From contig JAVKFF010000185.1 of the NCBI GenBank assembly GCA_040226215.1, forward strand, positions 1 to 48,326: a stretch of 48,326 nucleotides of DNA, in the 5' to 3' direction. Every line of letters begins with the position of its first letter. Position 1 is the stretch's first letter. This DNA is from JAVKFF01 sp040226215 (lineage in GTDB: Bacteria; Pseudomonadota; Alphaproteobacteria; DSM-16000; Inquilinaceae). A model generated the notes under the pieces. It was given only the letters and a program-made list of their open reading frames with translations, made no database searches and was not told the DNA's origin. Below, piece by piece: positions 26,352 to 33,484 of this stretch. Both the position numbers and the translations under genes were made by a program.

Positions 26352-26816
26352 TTAGCGGGACCGATCGCCGGTCCGATCGCCGGTCCGATCGCCGGTTCGA
26401 TCGCCCAGGGGTTTGCCGATGAGGGGTTCGCTGATGATCGCCACGCTGCCGTCCGGTCCCACCTCGTTGAAGAAGCAGTCGCGCCGGTTGGTGTGGCAGG
26501 CCGGGCCGGTCTGCGCCACGCCCAGCAACACGGTGTCGGCGTCGCAGTCATAGCGGAAGCGCCGCAGCACCTGGACATGGCCCGAGCTCTCGCCCTTGCG
26601 CCACAGCGCCTGGCGGGAGCGCGAATAGTAGGTGACGCGGCCCGTCGTCAGCGTCTCACGCACCGCCTCGCGGTTCATCCAGGCCAGCATCAGCACGGTG
26701 CCGTCGCCGGCATCCTGGGCGATCGCCGGCAGGAGGCCGCGGTCGTCGAAGACGAGGCCGTCGGCGATGCGCTCGGCGGCCGCCGGGTCGAGCGGCGTGA
26801 AGGTCTCGGTCATCAT
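26352..26816 (-). CDS. hisI: Phosphoribosyl-AMP cyclohydrolase
   Basis: 154 aa zinc enzyme for step 3 of histidine synthesis, opening the purine ring of PR-AMP. The core is textbook: GLLPAIAQDAGDGTVLMLAWMN, GRVTYYSRSRQALWRKGE, SSGHVQVLRRFRYDCDADT, and the zinc cysteines in DCDAD, GPACHTNRRDCF. It is longer than the usual ~130 aa because of a C-terminal tail GDRTGDRTGDRTGDRSR encoded by a 12-bp repeat. The start is one of two adjacent ATGs (26816 or 26813), and the ribosome-binding site is weak. It follows the zur-like gene by 38 bp on the same strand. Other his genes are not in the window. Confidence 0.95.
   Translation of the reverse strand: MMTETFTPLDPAAAERIADGLVFDDRGLLPAIAQDAGDGTVLMLAWMNREAVRETLTTGRVTYYSRSRQALWRKGESSGHVQVLRRFRYDCDADTVLLGVAQTGPACHTNRRDCFFNEVGPDGSVAIISEPLIGKPLGDRTGDRTGDRTGDRSR
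26361..26408 (-). repeat. 12-bp tandem repeat encoding the HisI tail
   Basis: Three exact units CCGATCGCCGGT (26361-26396) and one diverged unit (26397-26408). In the minus-strand gene they encode the GDRT tail. The unit is a multiple of three, so copy number can vary without a frameshift. Confidence 0.93.
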
Positions 26817-26854
26817 CGGGCGTCGGGGGCTGGGGGCGGAGTCGGTGGGCGGAG

Positions 26855-27265
26855 TCAGTGGGCGGGCAGGCAATGGGCGCACAGGCCGATCACCTCCACC
26901 GCGTGCCGCTCGGCGCGGAACCTGGCGGAGCGGGCGAGGCCGGACACCGCCTCGGTGACGCCGGCGTCGTTGACCTCCTCCACCTGGCCGCAGCCACGGC
27001 AGACCAGGAACTGGCTGACATGGTCGCGGCGCCGGTCGCGGGCACAGGTGCAGGCGGCGTAGGCGTTCAGCGCCTCGATGCGGTGGGCAAGGCCGAGATC
27101 GGTGAGCCGGCTGAGCGCGCGGTAGACCGTCGGCGGCCCGGTGATGCCTTCGGGGCCCAGAAGCGCCAGGATGTCGTAGGCGCTGATCGCCCGGCCCGAC
27201 TCCTGCAGGGCGCGCAGCACCAGTTCCTGATTTCGCGTGAGATCGGCCAAAGGCTCCGGCTCCAA
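26855..27265 (-). CDS. Fur-family regulator, Zur-like
   Basis: 136 aa zinc- or metal-sensing repressor. The winged helix is clear (TRNQELVLRALQESGRAISAYDIL, GPPTVYRALSRLTDLGLAHRIE). The structural Zn site is formed by CRGC and CAHC near the C-terminus, and the region CTCARDRRRDHVSQF carries sensor-site residues, a pattern closest to Zur. I use TTG 27265; TTG 27250, preceded by GGAG, is equally possible because no ATG or GTG is available at the N-terminus. No znuABC transporter is nearby. hisI, a zinc enzyme, is immediately downstream. The 181 bp upstream to the next gene end contains an AT-rich patch around 27345-27360 and no gene. Confidence 0.88.
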   Translation of the reverse strand: MEPEPLADLTRNQELVLRALQESGRAISAYDILALLGPEGITGPPTVYRALSRLTDLGLAHRIEALNAYAACTCARDRRRDHVSQFLVCRGCGQVEEVNDAGVTEAVSGLARSARFRAERHAVEVIGLCAHCLPAH

Positions 27266-27446
27266 CAGGCCCGGCCCCTCTCGAGGCGGCGGAGGGGACG
27301 CGGGGCGGGACGGACGTCATCCTCGGCGACGACAACCCGCAAGGCGAAGTTAAAATAGGAGGCGATGACGACGAATACCAGCCTTCGGCGTTCAATGGCG
27401 ACGCGCGCCCGGATCGACCGCTCCCGGGAGGGACGCCGACAGCGGG

Positions 27447-27986
27447 CTAGTCGCTGACGATCGGATCCTCGTCGGACGAGGCGGCGCCCTCGCCGGGCCG
27501 ATTGTCGATCAGCAACAGTCCCCACACGCCGCCGGCCCAGGCACCGGCTTCCATGGCATCGAAGGGGCGGGAAACCCCGGAGCCCGCGATATAGAACCGA
27601 TTGCCCCCTACCGGCATGCTGTCCGTCTCGTCGTCGGAAAGCGGCATGGGATTGGCCGCGGAGCTGTCCGCCATGACGGTCCGGTTCGGCCCGATCTCGC
27701 CCCGATTGTCCGGGCCGACATTCACGATCGGAATGACCAGGGACACCGGGCGTAGGGTCTGCTGCGGCATCAACTCCGCGGTCACGCCCGACCTGTCCAG
27801 ACCCGGCGGGCTGAGGAACCGAGAAGCGGATGGGGAGTGGTCCCAAGCGCCCGCCGCATCAGCGCCTGCACATGCCGAACACTGCGCGTCCACGGCGAGC
27901 GGCGACAGGATGACGATCGCCGCCGCGGCGGCAAGGATGGTCTTGCCCAGTGGCCGCATTGAAGGGCGGCGCATGCCCGTTGTCAT
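27447..27986 (-). CDS. Hypothetical secreted protein (paralogue-like partner of 28027-28560)
   Basis: 179 aa of unknown function. The signal peptide is clear (MRPLGKTILAAAAAIVILSPLAVDAQ), and cleavage would leave a mature N-terminus with CSAC. The mature part is polar and Pro/Gly/Ser-rich with no known domain. Its centre has VIPIVNVGPDNRGEIGPN and its C-terminal third NPMPLSDDET...GGNRFYIAGSGV. That last stretch is matched in spacing by NPVPLSGEEN...AGNTFYAVENGV in the gene just upstream, so the two are probably diverged relatives. The start could be ATG 27986 or ATG 27974. The 40-bp spacing to its neighbour suggests one transcript. Confidence 0.65.
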   Translation of the reverse strand: MTTGMRRPSMRPLGKTILAAAAAIVILSPLAVDAQCSACAGADAAGAWDHSPSASRFLSPPGLDRSGVTAELMPQQTLRPVSLVIPIVNVGPDNRGEIGPNRTVMADSSAANPMPLSDDETDSMPVGGNRFYIAGSGVSRPFDAMEAGAWAGGVWGLLLIDNRPGEGAASSDEDPIVSD

Positions 27987-28026
27987 TGTCGCGTTCCGTC
28001 CCCGCGCGGCGGGCGCGGAGCCTCCC

Positions 28027-28560
28027 TCAATCGGCGCTCAGCAACACCAGATCGCCAATCGACCTGATGCGATCGGCCTGCCCGACACCGTTCTCCACGG
28101 CGTAGAAGGTGTTGCCCGCCACGATGGCGCTCGCATTCTCCTCTCCCGACAAGGGGACGGGGTTGTTGCCGGACCCGACCAGGCCGCCGCCCGCCTGCCG
28201 CCCGAATCCGTCAGCGAAGATCGACGGGAAGAGGAGCGAGCTTGGAACCCCCGACAGGCTGCCGGGACCGGCCGCGGCGGTCGGCGACGTCGGCCTTCCG
28301 GAATAGATGGGATCGACCCCGAAAACGATCGGGCCCGGAACCGGATTGCCGAGCAAGAAGCCGTCGACGCCTGGCGGATTGACGTTCACGTAGCCGCCCG
28401 GTGTTGGCCCGGACACATTCGGCAGGCAGCCCAGGCAATCGGTCACCCCGACGGTGAACCCATCCAGGTTGGGCGGATCGCCGATGACGACCTGCGCGTT
28501 TGCCGTCGACGCCATCACGATACCGAACGACATGGCGATCGGGATAAGTAGGTGGCGCAT
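28027..28560 (-). CDS. Hypothetical secreted Gly/Pro-rich protein
   Basis: 177 aa of unknown function. ATG 28560 is chosen because GGGAG precedes it and it begins a clean signal peptide (MRHLLIPIAMSFGIVMASTANAQ). A longer start at 28590 would spoil the signal. The mature protein is rich in Gly, Pro, Val and Asn (VSGPTPGGYVNVNPPGVDGF, GNPVPGPIVFGVDPIYSG) with one CLGC pair. There is no catalytic motif and no transmembrane helix. Codon choice is less GC-extreme than in neighbours and its upstream region is AT-rich, hints of later acquisition. Confidence 0.65.
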   Translation of the reverse strand: MRHLLIPIAMSFGIVMASTANAQVVIGDPPNLDGFTVGVTDCLGCLPNVSGPTPGGYVNVNPPGVDGFLLGNPVPGPIVFGVDPIYSGRPTSPTAAAGPGSLSGVPSSLLFPSIFADGFGRQAGGGLVGSGNNPVPLSGEENASAIVAGNTFYAVENGVGQADRIRSIGDLVLLSAD

Positions 28561-28645
28561 GGCCGGACTCCCGCAATAGATGAAATTCACGCTTACTCGT
28601 CAGCTTAATTGAATATATCCGGAAGAGCAATAACTATAGTTAATT
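28561..28645 (-). promoter_or_regulatory. AT-rich leader with TAACTATAGTTA palindrome, candidate promoter/operator
   Basis: This 85-bp gap between the priA stop and the secreted-protein start is far more AT-rich than the window average. A perfect 12-base palindrome TAACTATAGTTA lies at 28631-28642. Downstream on the minus strand TTGCTC is followed 17 bp later by TAAGCT, a weak -35/-10 pair. The palindrome sits just upstream of that -35 position, as an activator or repressor site might. Confidence 0.4.
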
Positions 28646-30871
28646 CTAAAGGAAGCTCTGCGGATCCACATCGATCGCCACCCGCACGGCGTTGGGGATC
28701 TTCACGCGGGAGAGCCAGTCCCGCAGCAGGCGCTGGAGGGGGGCGGCGCGGCTGGTCTTGACCAGCAGGCGGCGGCGGTGCCAGCCGCGCAGCATGGCGA
28801 GTGGCGCCTCCGCCGGGCCGATGACGGTGATGTCCTCCCCCTGTGGCGCCGCCCGGGCGAGCGCGCGGGCTGTCTCGTCGGCCTGGGCACGGTCCGGCCC
28901 GGCGACAATCACCGCGGCCAGCCGGCCGAAGGGCGGCAGACCAGCGCGTCGGCGCAAGGCGATCTGCCCGGCGACGAAACCGTCACGGTCGTCGGCGACC
29001 AGGGCCTGCAGCACCGGGTGGTCGGGCTCGTAGGTCTGCAGCAGCACGCGGCCCGGCCGGTCGGCGCGGCCGGCCCGGCCGGACACTTGGTGGAGCAGCT
29101 GGAATGTCCGCTCGAAGGCCCGGAAATCGCCGGTGTTGAAGCCGAGGTCCGCATCGACCACGCCGACCAGGGTGAGGCCAGGAAAGTGGTGGCCCTTGGC
29201 CAGCACCTGGGTGCCGATCAGGAGGTTGGTGGCGCCCGAGGCCATGGCCTCGGCGAGGGCGGCCATGGCGCTGGGCCCGCTGATGGTGTCCGAGGCGACG
29301 ATCGACCAGCGCGCCTCGGGCAGGTCGAGGTCGATCTCCTCGGCGATGCGCTCAACCCCCGGACCGCAGGCGACGAGGCTGTCCTCCGCCGCGCAGACCG
29401 GGCAGGCCGCCGGCCGCCGCCCCTCGAAGCCGCAATGGTGGCAGACCAGGCGGTGGCGCAGCCGGTGGTCGACCAGCCAGGCCGAGCAGTTCGGGCACTC
29501 GAAGCGGTGGCCGCAGGCGCGGCAGAGGGTCAGCGGCGCATAGCCGCGGCGATTGAGGAACAGCATGGCCTGCTCGCCGGCAGCCAGGGTCTGCCGCACC
29601 GCGTCGAGCAGCGGCGGCGCCAGGAAGCGGCCGCGCGGCGGCGTCTCGCGCCGCAGGTCGATGGCCGTGACGGTCGGCATGGCAGCCGCGCCCACGCGCT
29701 CTGGCAGGTGCAGGCGCTGGTAGCGGCCGGCCTCCACGTTGACCACGGTCTCGATCGACGGCGTGGCGGAGACCAGCACCGCCGGAATCCCGCCCAGATG
29801 GGCGCGCACCACGGCCATGTCGCGGGCGTGGTAGATGACGCCGTCTTCCTGCTTGAAGGCGCCGTCGTGCTCCTCGTCGACGACGATGAGGCCAAGATCG
29901 GGATAGGGCAGGAAGAGCGCCGAGCGGGCGCCGACCACGACCCGCGCCCGGCCCTGGGCGACGGCCCGCCAGTTGCGCCGGCGCTGGGCTGGCGTGAGCT
30001 CGGAATGCCAGACCACCGGCGGCGCGCCGAAACGGGCCTCGAAGCGGTCCAGCCACTGGGCGGATAGCGCGATTTCCGGCAACAGGACCAGCACCTGCCG
30101 GCCGGCGGCGAGTGCCGCGGCCACGGCCTCGAAATAGACCTCCGTCTTGCCCGAGCCGGTGACGCCGTCGACCAGGGTGACCGTGAAGCCGCCATCCGCC
30201 ACCGCACGACGCAGCGCCGCCGCCGCCGCCTCCTGGTCGGGTTCCAGCTCCGGTCCGGGGCGGTCGCCGTCGGGCACGGGCGGCCGTGGCTCGGCAACCG
30301 CCGCGACCGTCTCCAGCAGGCCCTGTTCGGCCATCTGCTTGACGACGCCCTGGCCGCAGCCGGCCTCCATGGCGATCTCGCGGGCGGCGCGCGGCGGCCC
30401 GTCGGCCAGCAGCGCCAGCACGCGCCGGCGGGCGGCGGTCAGCCGGGCATCCTCCGGCGGGCTTCCGGCCGCCTGATAGAGAATGACGGCGGCCGGCGGC
30501 TCCAGCGCGGCGGGTACCGACATGGCCATGCGCAAGACCGAGCCCGTATGCGACAGGGTGTAGCTCGCCACCCACTCGACGAAACGCCGGCTGAGGTCCG
30601 GCAAGGGCGGCGCGTCGAAGCGATGCTCGACCGGCTTCAGCTTCTCCGGCGCCACCGCGCCCTCGCCGGGACCCCAGACGACGCCGATCACCGCGCGCCG
30701 GCCGAGCGGCACCTGCACGAAGTCGCCCACGCCGACGGTCAGCCCGGCCGGCACGGCATAGTCGTAGGCGGTGCCCAGCGGCAGCGGCAATTGCACCGCG
30801 ACGCGGCCGGGCGCGCCCTCCCCCGCACCGCCTTCGCTTTGGGTGCCGACTGTGGTAACCGGAGCGGCCAT
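28646..30871 (-). CDS. priA: Primosomal protein N' (replication restart helicase PriA)
   Basis: 741 aa DNA helicase that recognises stalled forks and D-loops and reloads the replisome. Domains in order: N-terminal 3'-DNA-binding domain, winged helix (~residues 140-190), helicase lobe 1 with Walker A GVTGSGKT (236-243) and DEEHDG, a zinc-binding insertion with four Cys pairs (CRAC, CPNC, CHHC, CPVC), and lobe 2 with LIGTQVLAKGHHFPGLTLV and HQVSGRAGRADRPG. The C-terminal domain ends in RVAIDVDPQSF. All key motifs are present. It is divergent from fsa, with 119 bp between them. Confidence 0.97.
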   Translation of the reverse strand: MAAPVTTVGTQSEGGAGEGAPGRVAVQLPLPLGTAYDYAVPAGLTVGVGDFVQVPLGRRAVIGVVWGPGEGAVAPEKLKPVEHRFDAPPLPDLSRRFVEWVASYTLSHTGSVLRMAMSVPAALEPPAAVILYQAAGSPPEDARLTAARRRVLALLADGPPRAAREIAMEAGCGQGVVKQMAEQGLLETVAAVAEPRPPVPDGDRPGPELEPDQEAAAAALRRAVADGGFTVTLVDGVTGSGKTEVYFEAVAAALAAGRQVLVLLPEIALSAQWLDRFEARFGAPPVVWHSELTPAQRRRNWRAVAQGRARVVVGARSALFLPYPDLGLIVVDEEHDGAFKQEDGVIYHARDMAVVRAHLGGIPAVLVSATPSIETVVNVEAGRYQRLHLPERVGAAAMPTVTAIDLRRETPPRGRFLAPPLLDAVRQTLAAGEQAMLFLNRRGYAPLTLCRACGHRFECPNCSAWLVDHRLRHRLVCHHCGFEGRRPAACPVCAAEDSLVACGPGVERIAEEIDLDLPEARWSIVASDTISGPSAMAALAEAMASGATNLLIGTQVLAKGHHFPGLTLVGVVDADLGFNTGDFRAFERTFQLLHQVSGRAGRADRPGRVLLQTYEPDHPVLQALVADDRDGFVAGQIALRRRAGLPPFGRLAAVIVAGPDRAQADETARALARAAPQGEDITVIGPAEAPLAMLRGWHRRRLLVKTSRAAPLQRLLRDWLSRVKIPNAVRVAIDVDPQSFL

Positions 30872-30912
30872 TCGAGTACACTCAACCCCACGTCCAGGGA
30901 GTCATCCTGATT

Positions 30913-30969
30913 CGCCGGCCGGTACCAGGCCAAGGCCGGCGGGGAATCGGGTGTCGTCCCGGAGACGAC
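30913..30969 (+). promoter_or_regulatory. Two hairpins in the fsa leader
   Basis: Hairpin 1 has perfect 8-base arms CGCCGGCC (30913-30920) and GGCCGGCG (30934-30941). Hairpin 2 has perfect 6-base arms GTCGTC (30953-30958) and GACGAC (30964-30969) with a 5-base loop, ending ~20 bp before the fsa start. Both lie in the short priA/fsa divergent gap. They may form 5' leader structure of fsa or a binding site for a regulator of either gene. No ligand class is recognised. Confidence 0.45.
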
Positions 30970-30990
30970 CGTAGCAGGGACCGTGAGGAC

Positions 30991-31647
30991 ATGAAGTTTT
31001 TCGTCGATACCGCCGACCTTGACGAGATCAAGGATCTCGCCGCCACCGGCCTGCTCGACGGGGTGACCACGAACCCCTCCCTGGTGGCGAAGACCGGCAA
31101 GAACTTCCTCGACCTCGTCGGCGAGATCGCCGCCGTGGTGCCAGGACCGGTCAGTGCCGAGGTGACGGCGACGGACCACGACACCATGCTGAAGGAGGGC
31201 CGCAAGCTCGCGAAGATCGCCCCCAACATCGCCGTCAAGGTGCCCCTCACTGTCGACGGGCTGAAGACCTGCAAGGCGCTTTCCGATGATGGCGTCATGG
31301 TCAATGTCACCTTGTGCTTCTCCGCCGCCCAGGCCCTGCTGGCGGCCAAGGCCGGCGCCAGCTTCATCTCGCCCTTCGTCGGCCGGCTCGACGATATCGG
31401 CCATGACGGCATGGAACTGATCGCCGACATCGTGGAGATCTACGGCAACTACGACACCATCGCCACGGAGGTGCTGGTCGCCTCGGTGCGCGGCCCGGGC
31501 CATGTGGCGGAAGCCGCCCGGCTGGGTGCCCATGTCGCCACCCTGCCGCCGGGCGTGCTGCGCTCGCTGTTCAACCACCCGCTTACCGACAAGGGCCTGG
31601 CCGCCTTCCTGGCGGACTGGGAGAAGACCGGGCAGAGCATCCTGTGA
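30991..31647 (+). CDS. fsa: Fructose-6-phosphate aldolase / small transaldolase
   Basis: 218 aa class I aldolase of the compact transaldolase family (TalC/FSA). The start MKFFVDTADLDEIKDL, the nucleotide-free phosphate-site motif DGVTTNPSL, and the Schiff-base Lys K83 in NIAVKVPLT are diagnostic. Further family signatures are NVTLCFSAAQALLAAKAGA, SPFVGRLDDIG and the C-terminal TDKGLAAFLADW. Sequence alone does not separate transaldolase from fructose-6-phosphate aldolase activity. It heads the block fsa, DUF484, xerC on the plus strand, an arrangement common in alphaproteobacteria. Confidence 0.94.
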   Translation: MKFFVDTADLDEIKDLAATGLLDGVTTNPSLVAKTGKNFLDLVGEIAAVVPGPVSAEVTATDHDTMLKEGRKLAKIAPNIAVKVPLTVDGLKTCKALSDDGVMVNVTLCFSAAQALLAAKAGASFISPFVGRLDDIGHDGMELIADIVEIYGNYDTIATEVLVASVRGPGHVAEAARLGAHVATLPPGVLRSLFNHPLTDKGLAAFLADWEKTGQSIL

Positions 31648-31713
31648 GGGCGCAGATGGTCTCGATCTCGGCAGCGAACCACCCCTTCACCCTCGGGCAT
31701 GGCGGGAGCCGAC

Positions 31714-32457
31714 ATGGCGCGTGACGAGAACGCCGAGCCTGTCGAGCGCTCGCCCGCGGATCAGGGGGACGCCACGCCGAGCGAGGCCGCCGTCGCGCGC
31801 TTCCTGCTGGCGCATCCGGACTTCCTCGACCGCCATCCCGAGGTGCTTAACCGCCTGTCCCAGGCCGGCGCCGCCGAGGCCGTGCGGCCGGACGGGGCGA
31901 TCGACTTCCAGACCTACATGGTCGGCCGGCTGCGCGGCGAGGTCGACCGGCTGCGCCAGGGCCAGCAGGAGATCCTCGGCCTCAGCCGGCAGAACGAAAC
32001 CAACCTGCAGCGTGTGCACACCGCCGCCCTCTACCTGCTCGACGCCACCAGCTTCGAGGAGCTGATCCAGACGGTGACCGCCGATCTGGCGGTGATCCTC
32101 GACGTCGACATCATCGCCCTGCTGGTCGAGGCCCGCGGCGACGAGCCGCTGCCGCCGACGCCGGCCGGCGTGCGCCTGGTCGACCACGGCCTGATCGACG
32201 AGGTGATCGGCCAGGACGAGATCGTGCTGGAGGACCATGTCGCCGGCGACGAGCGCATCTTCGGCGGCGGCGCCAACCTGGTGAAGAGCCAGCTTCTGGT
32301 GCGCATCGCCATCGCGCCGGAGAGCCCGCCCTGCCTGCTGGCGCTGGGCAGCCGCGATCCGGAGACCTATCAGCCCGGCATGCGCACCGACCTGGTGCAC
32401 TTCCTCGCCCGCGTGCTGGAGCGCTGCATCCGTGGCTGGCTCGACCTCGCCAGCTAG
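31714..32457 (+). CDS. DUF484 family protein (GAF-like)
   Basis: 247 aa. ATG 31714 is preferred to ATG 31699 because GGGAG lies 5 bases before it. The N-terminal part has the typical VARFLLAHPDFLDRHPEVL, a helical linker (MVGRLRGEVDRLRQGQQEILGL) follows, and the C-terminal half is a GAF-like sensor fold (DLAVILDVDIIALLVEA, LLALGSRDPETYQPGM). The family has no defined biochemistry. It is regularly encoded next to xerC, and the xerC start is only 29 bp downstream here, so a link with chromosome dimer resolution is plausible but unproven. Confidence 0.9.
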   Translation: MARDENAEPVERSPADQGDATPSEAAVARFLLAHPDFLDRHPEVLNRLSQAGAAEAVRPDGAIDFQTYMVGRLRGEVDRLRQGQQEILGLSRQNETNLQRVHTAALYLLDATSFEELIQTVTADLAVILDVDIIALLVEARGDEPLPPTPAGVRLVDHGLIDEVIGQDEIVLEDHVAGDERIFGGGANLVKSQLLVRIAIAPESPPCLLALGSRDPETYQPGMRTDLVHFLARVLERCIRGWLDLAS

Positions 32458-32486
32458 GCGCGGCGGCCGACGGGCCTGACGCGCCC

Positions 32487-33419
32487 ATGGCCGACGCCGC
32501 CTTCGCCGCCGCCCCGGACCTGGCCCAAGCCCTGGCCCGCTGGCGGCGCTGGCTGGAAAGCGAGAAGCAGGCCTCGCCGCACACGCTGCGCGCCTATCTC
32601 GCCGACGTCACCCGCTTCCTCGGCTTCGTCGCCGACCATCGCGGCGGCCAGGTCAGCCTGAACGGACTCGCCGCGCTCCGCCTCACCGACTTTCGCGCCT
32701 ATCTGGCACGCCGCGCCGGCGAGGGCGCGGGGGTCGGCGCACGGGCCCGCGGGCTCGCCGGCATCCGCAACTTCCTCGGCTTCCTCGACCGCGAAGGCCT
32801 GGTCCATGTCGGCGGCCTCACCGCGCTGTCGACACCCCGGCGACGCAAGCCGCTGCCCAAACCCTTGAGCGAGGCCGACGCACGGGCGGCGATCGACGGC
32901 ATCGCGGCCGATGGCGACTGGTTCGACCGGCGCGACCGGGCCCTGCTTGTGCTGCTCTACGGCTGCGGGCTCAGGCTGTCGGAGGCCTTGTCGCTGACCC
33001 GGGGCCAGGTGCCACTGGGCCTGCGTCTGACCGTCACCGGCAAGGGCCGCAAGCAGCGCCAGGTGCCGGTGCTGCCCGTGGTCGCCGAGGCGCTGGCGGC
33101 CTATGCGGCGGCACTGCCATGGGCGCTGCCGCCCGATGCGCCCATCTTCCGCGGCGCCCGCGGCGGCGTGCTCAACCCGGCGGTGGCGGAGAAGGCGGTG
33201 CGCGACCTGCGGCGCCTGCTCGGCCTGCCGGCGCACATGACGCCGCACGCCTTCCGCCACTCCTACGCCACGCATCTCCTGAAGGGCGGCGCCGATTTGC
33301 GGGTGATCCAGGAACTGCTGGGCCACGCCTCGCTCTCCACCACCCAGGTCTACACCGAGGTCGAGGACAGCCGCCTGCTCGCCGTCTACCGCGACGCCCA
33401 TCCGAGGGCCCGGCGGTAG
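32487..33419 (+). CDS. xerC: Tyrosine recombinase XerC
   Basis: 310 aa site-specific recombinase which, with XerD, resolves chromosome dimers at dif during division. The N-terminal SAM-like core-binding domain covers ~residues 10-110 (SEKQASPHTLRAYLADVTRFL). The catalytic domain has Arg in CGLRLSEALSL (~163), Lys in GKGRKQRQVPV, His/Arg in HAFRHSYATHLLKGG (~255-258), His in LGHASLSTTQVYTEV and the nucleophilic Tyr at ~289. The housekeeping neighbours, family length and the absence of att-like repeats argue for XerC and against a phage integrase. Confidence 0.93.
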   Translation: MADAAFAAAPDLAQALARWRRWLESEKQASPHTLRAYLADVTRFLGFVADHRGGQVSLNGLAALRLTDFRAYLARRAGEGAGVGARARGLAGIRNFLGFLDREGLVHVGGLTALSTPRRRKPLPKPLSEADARAAIDGIAADGDWFDRRDRALLVLLYGCGLRLSEALSLTRGQVPLGLRLTVTGKGRKQRQVPVLPVVAEALAAYAAALPWALPPDAPIFRGARGGVLNPAVAEKAVRDLRRLLGLPAHMTPHAFRHSYATHLLKGGADLRVIQELLGHASLSTTQVYTEVEDSRLLAVYRDAHPRARR

Positions 33420-33427
33420 CGCCCGGA

Positions 33428-33467
33428 CCGCCGTTCCGTCGGGGTGGCGGGTATTGACGGACGGCGG
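33428..33467. terminator. Hairpin between convergent xerC and methyltransferase genes
   Basis: Arms CCGCCGTTCCGTC (33428-33440) and GACGGACGGCGG (33456-33467) are complementary with a single bulged T and a 15-base loop. It fills the 65-bp gap between two gene ends that face each other, so a bidirectional transcript end is likely. There is no T-run. Confidence 0.5.
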
Positions 33468-33484
33468 CGTGCCCGACCCCCAGC

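Noticed and set aside
32487..33419. Phage or island integrase
   Set aside because: Length, motifs and the fsa-DUF484-xerC context fit housekeeping XerC; no tRNA, att repeat or mobile genes are near.
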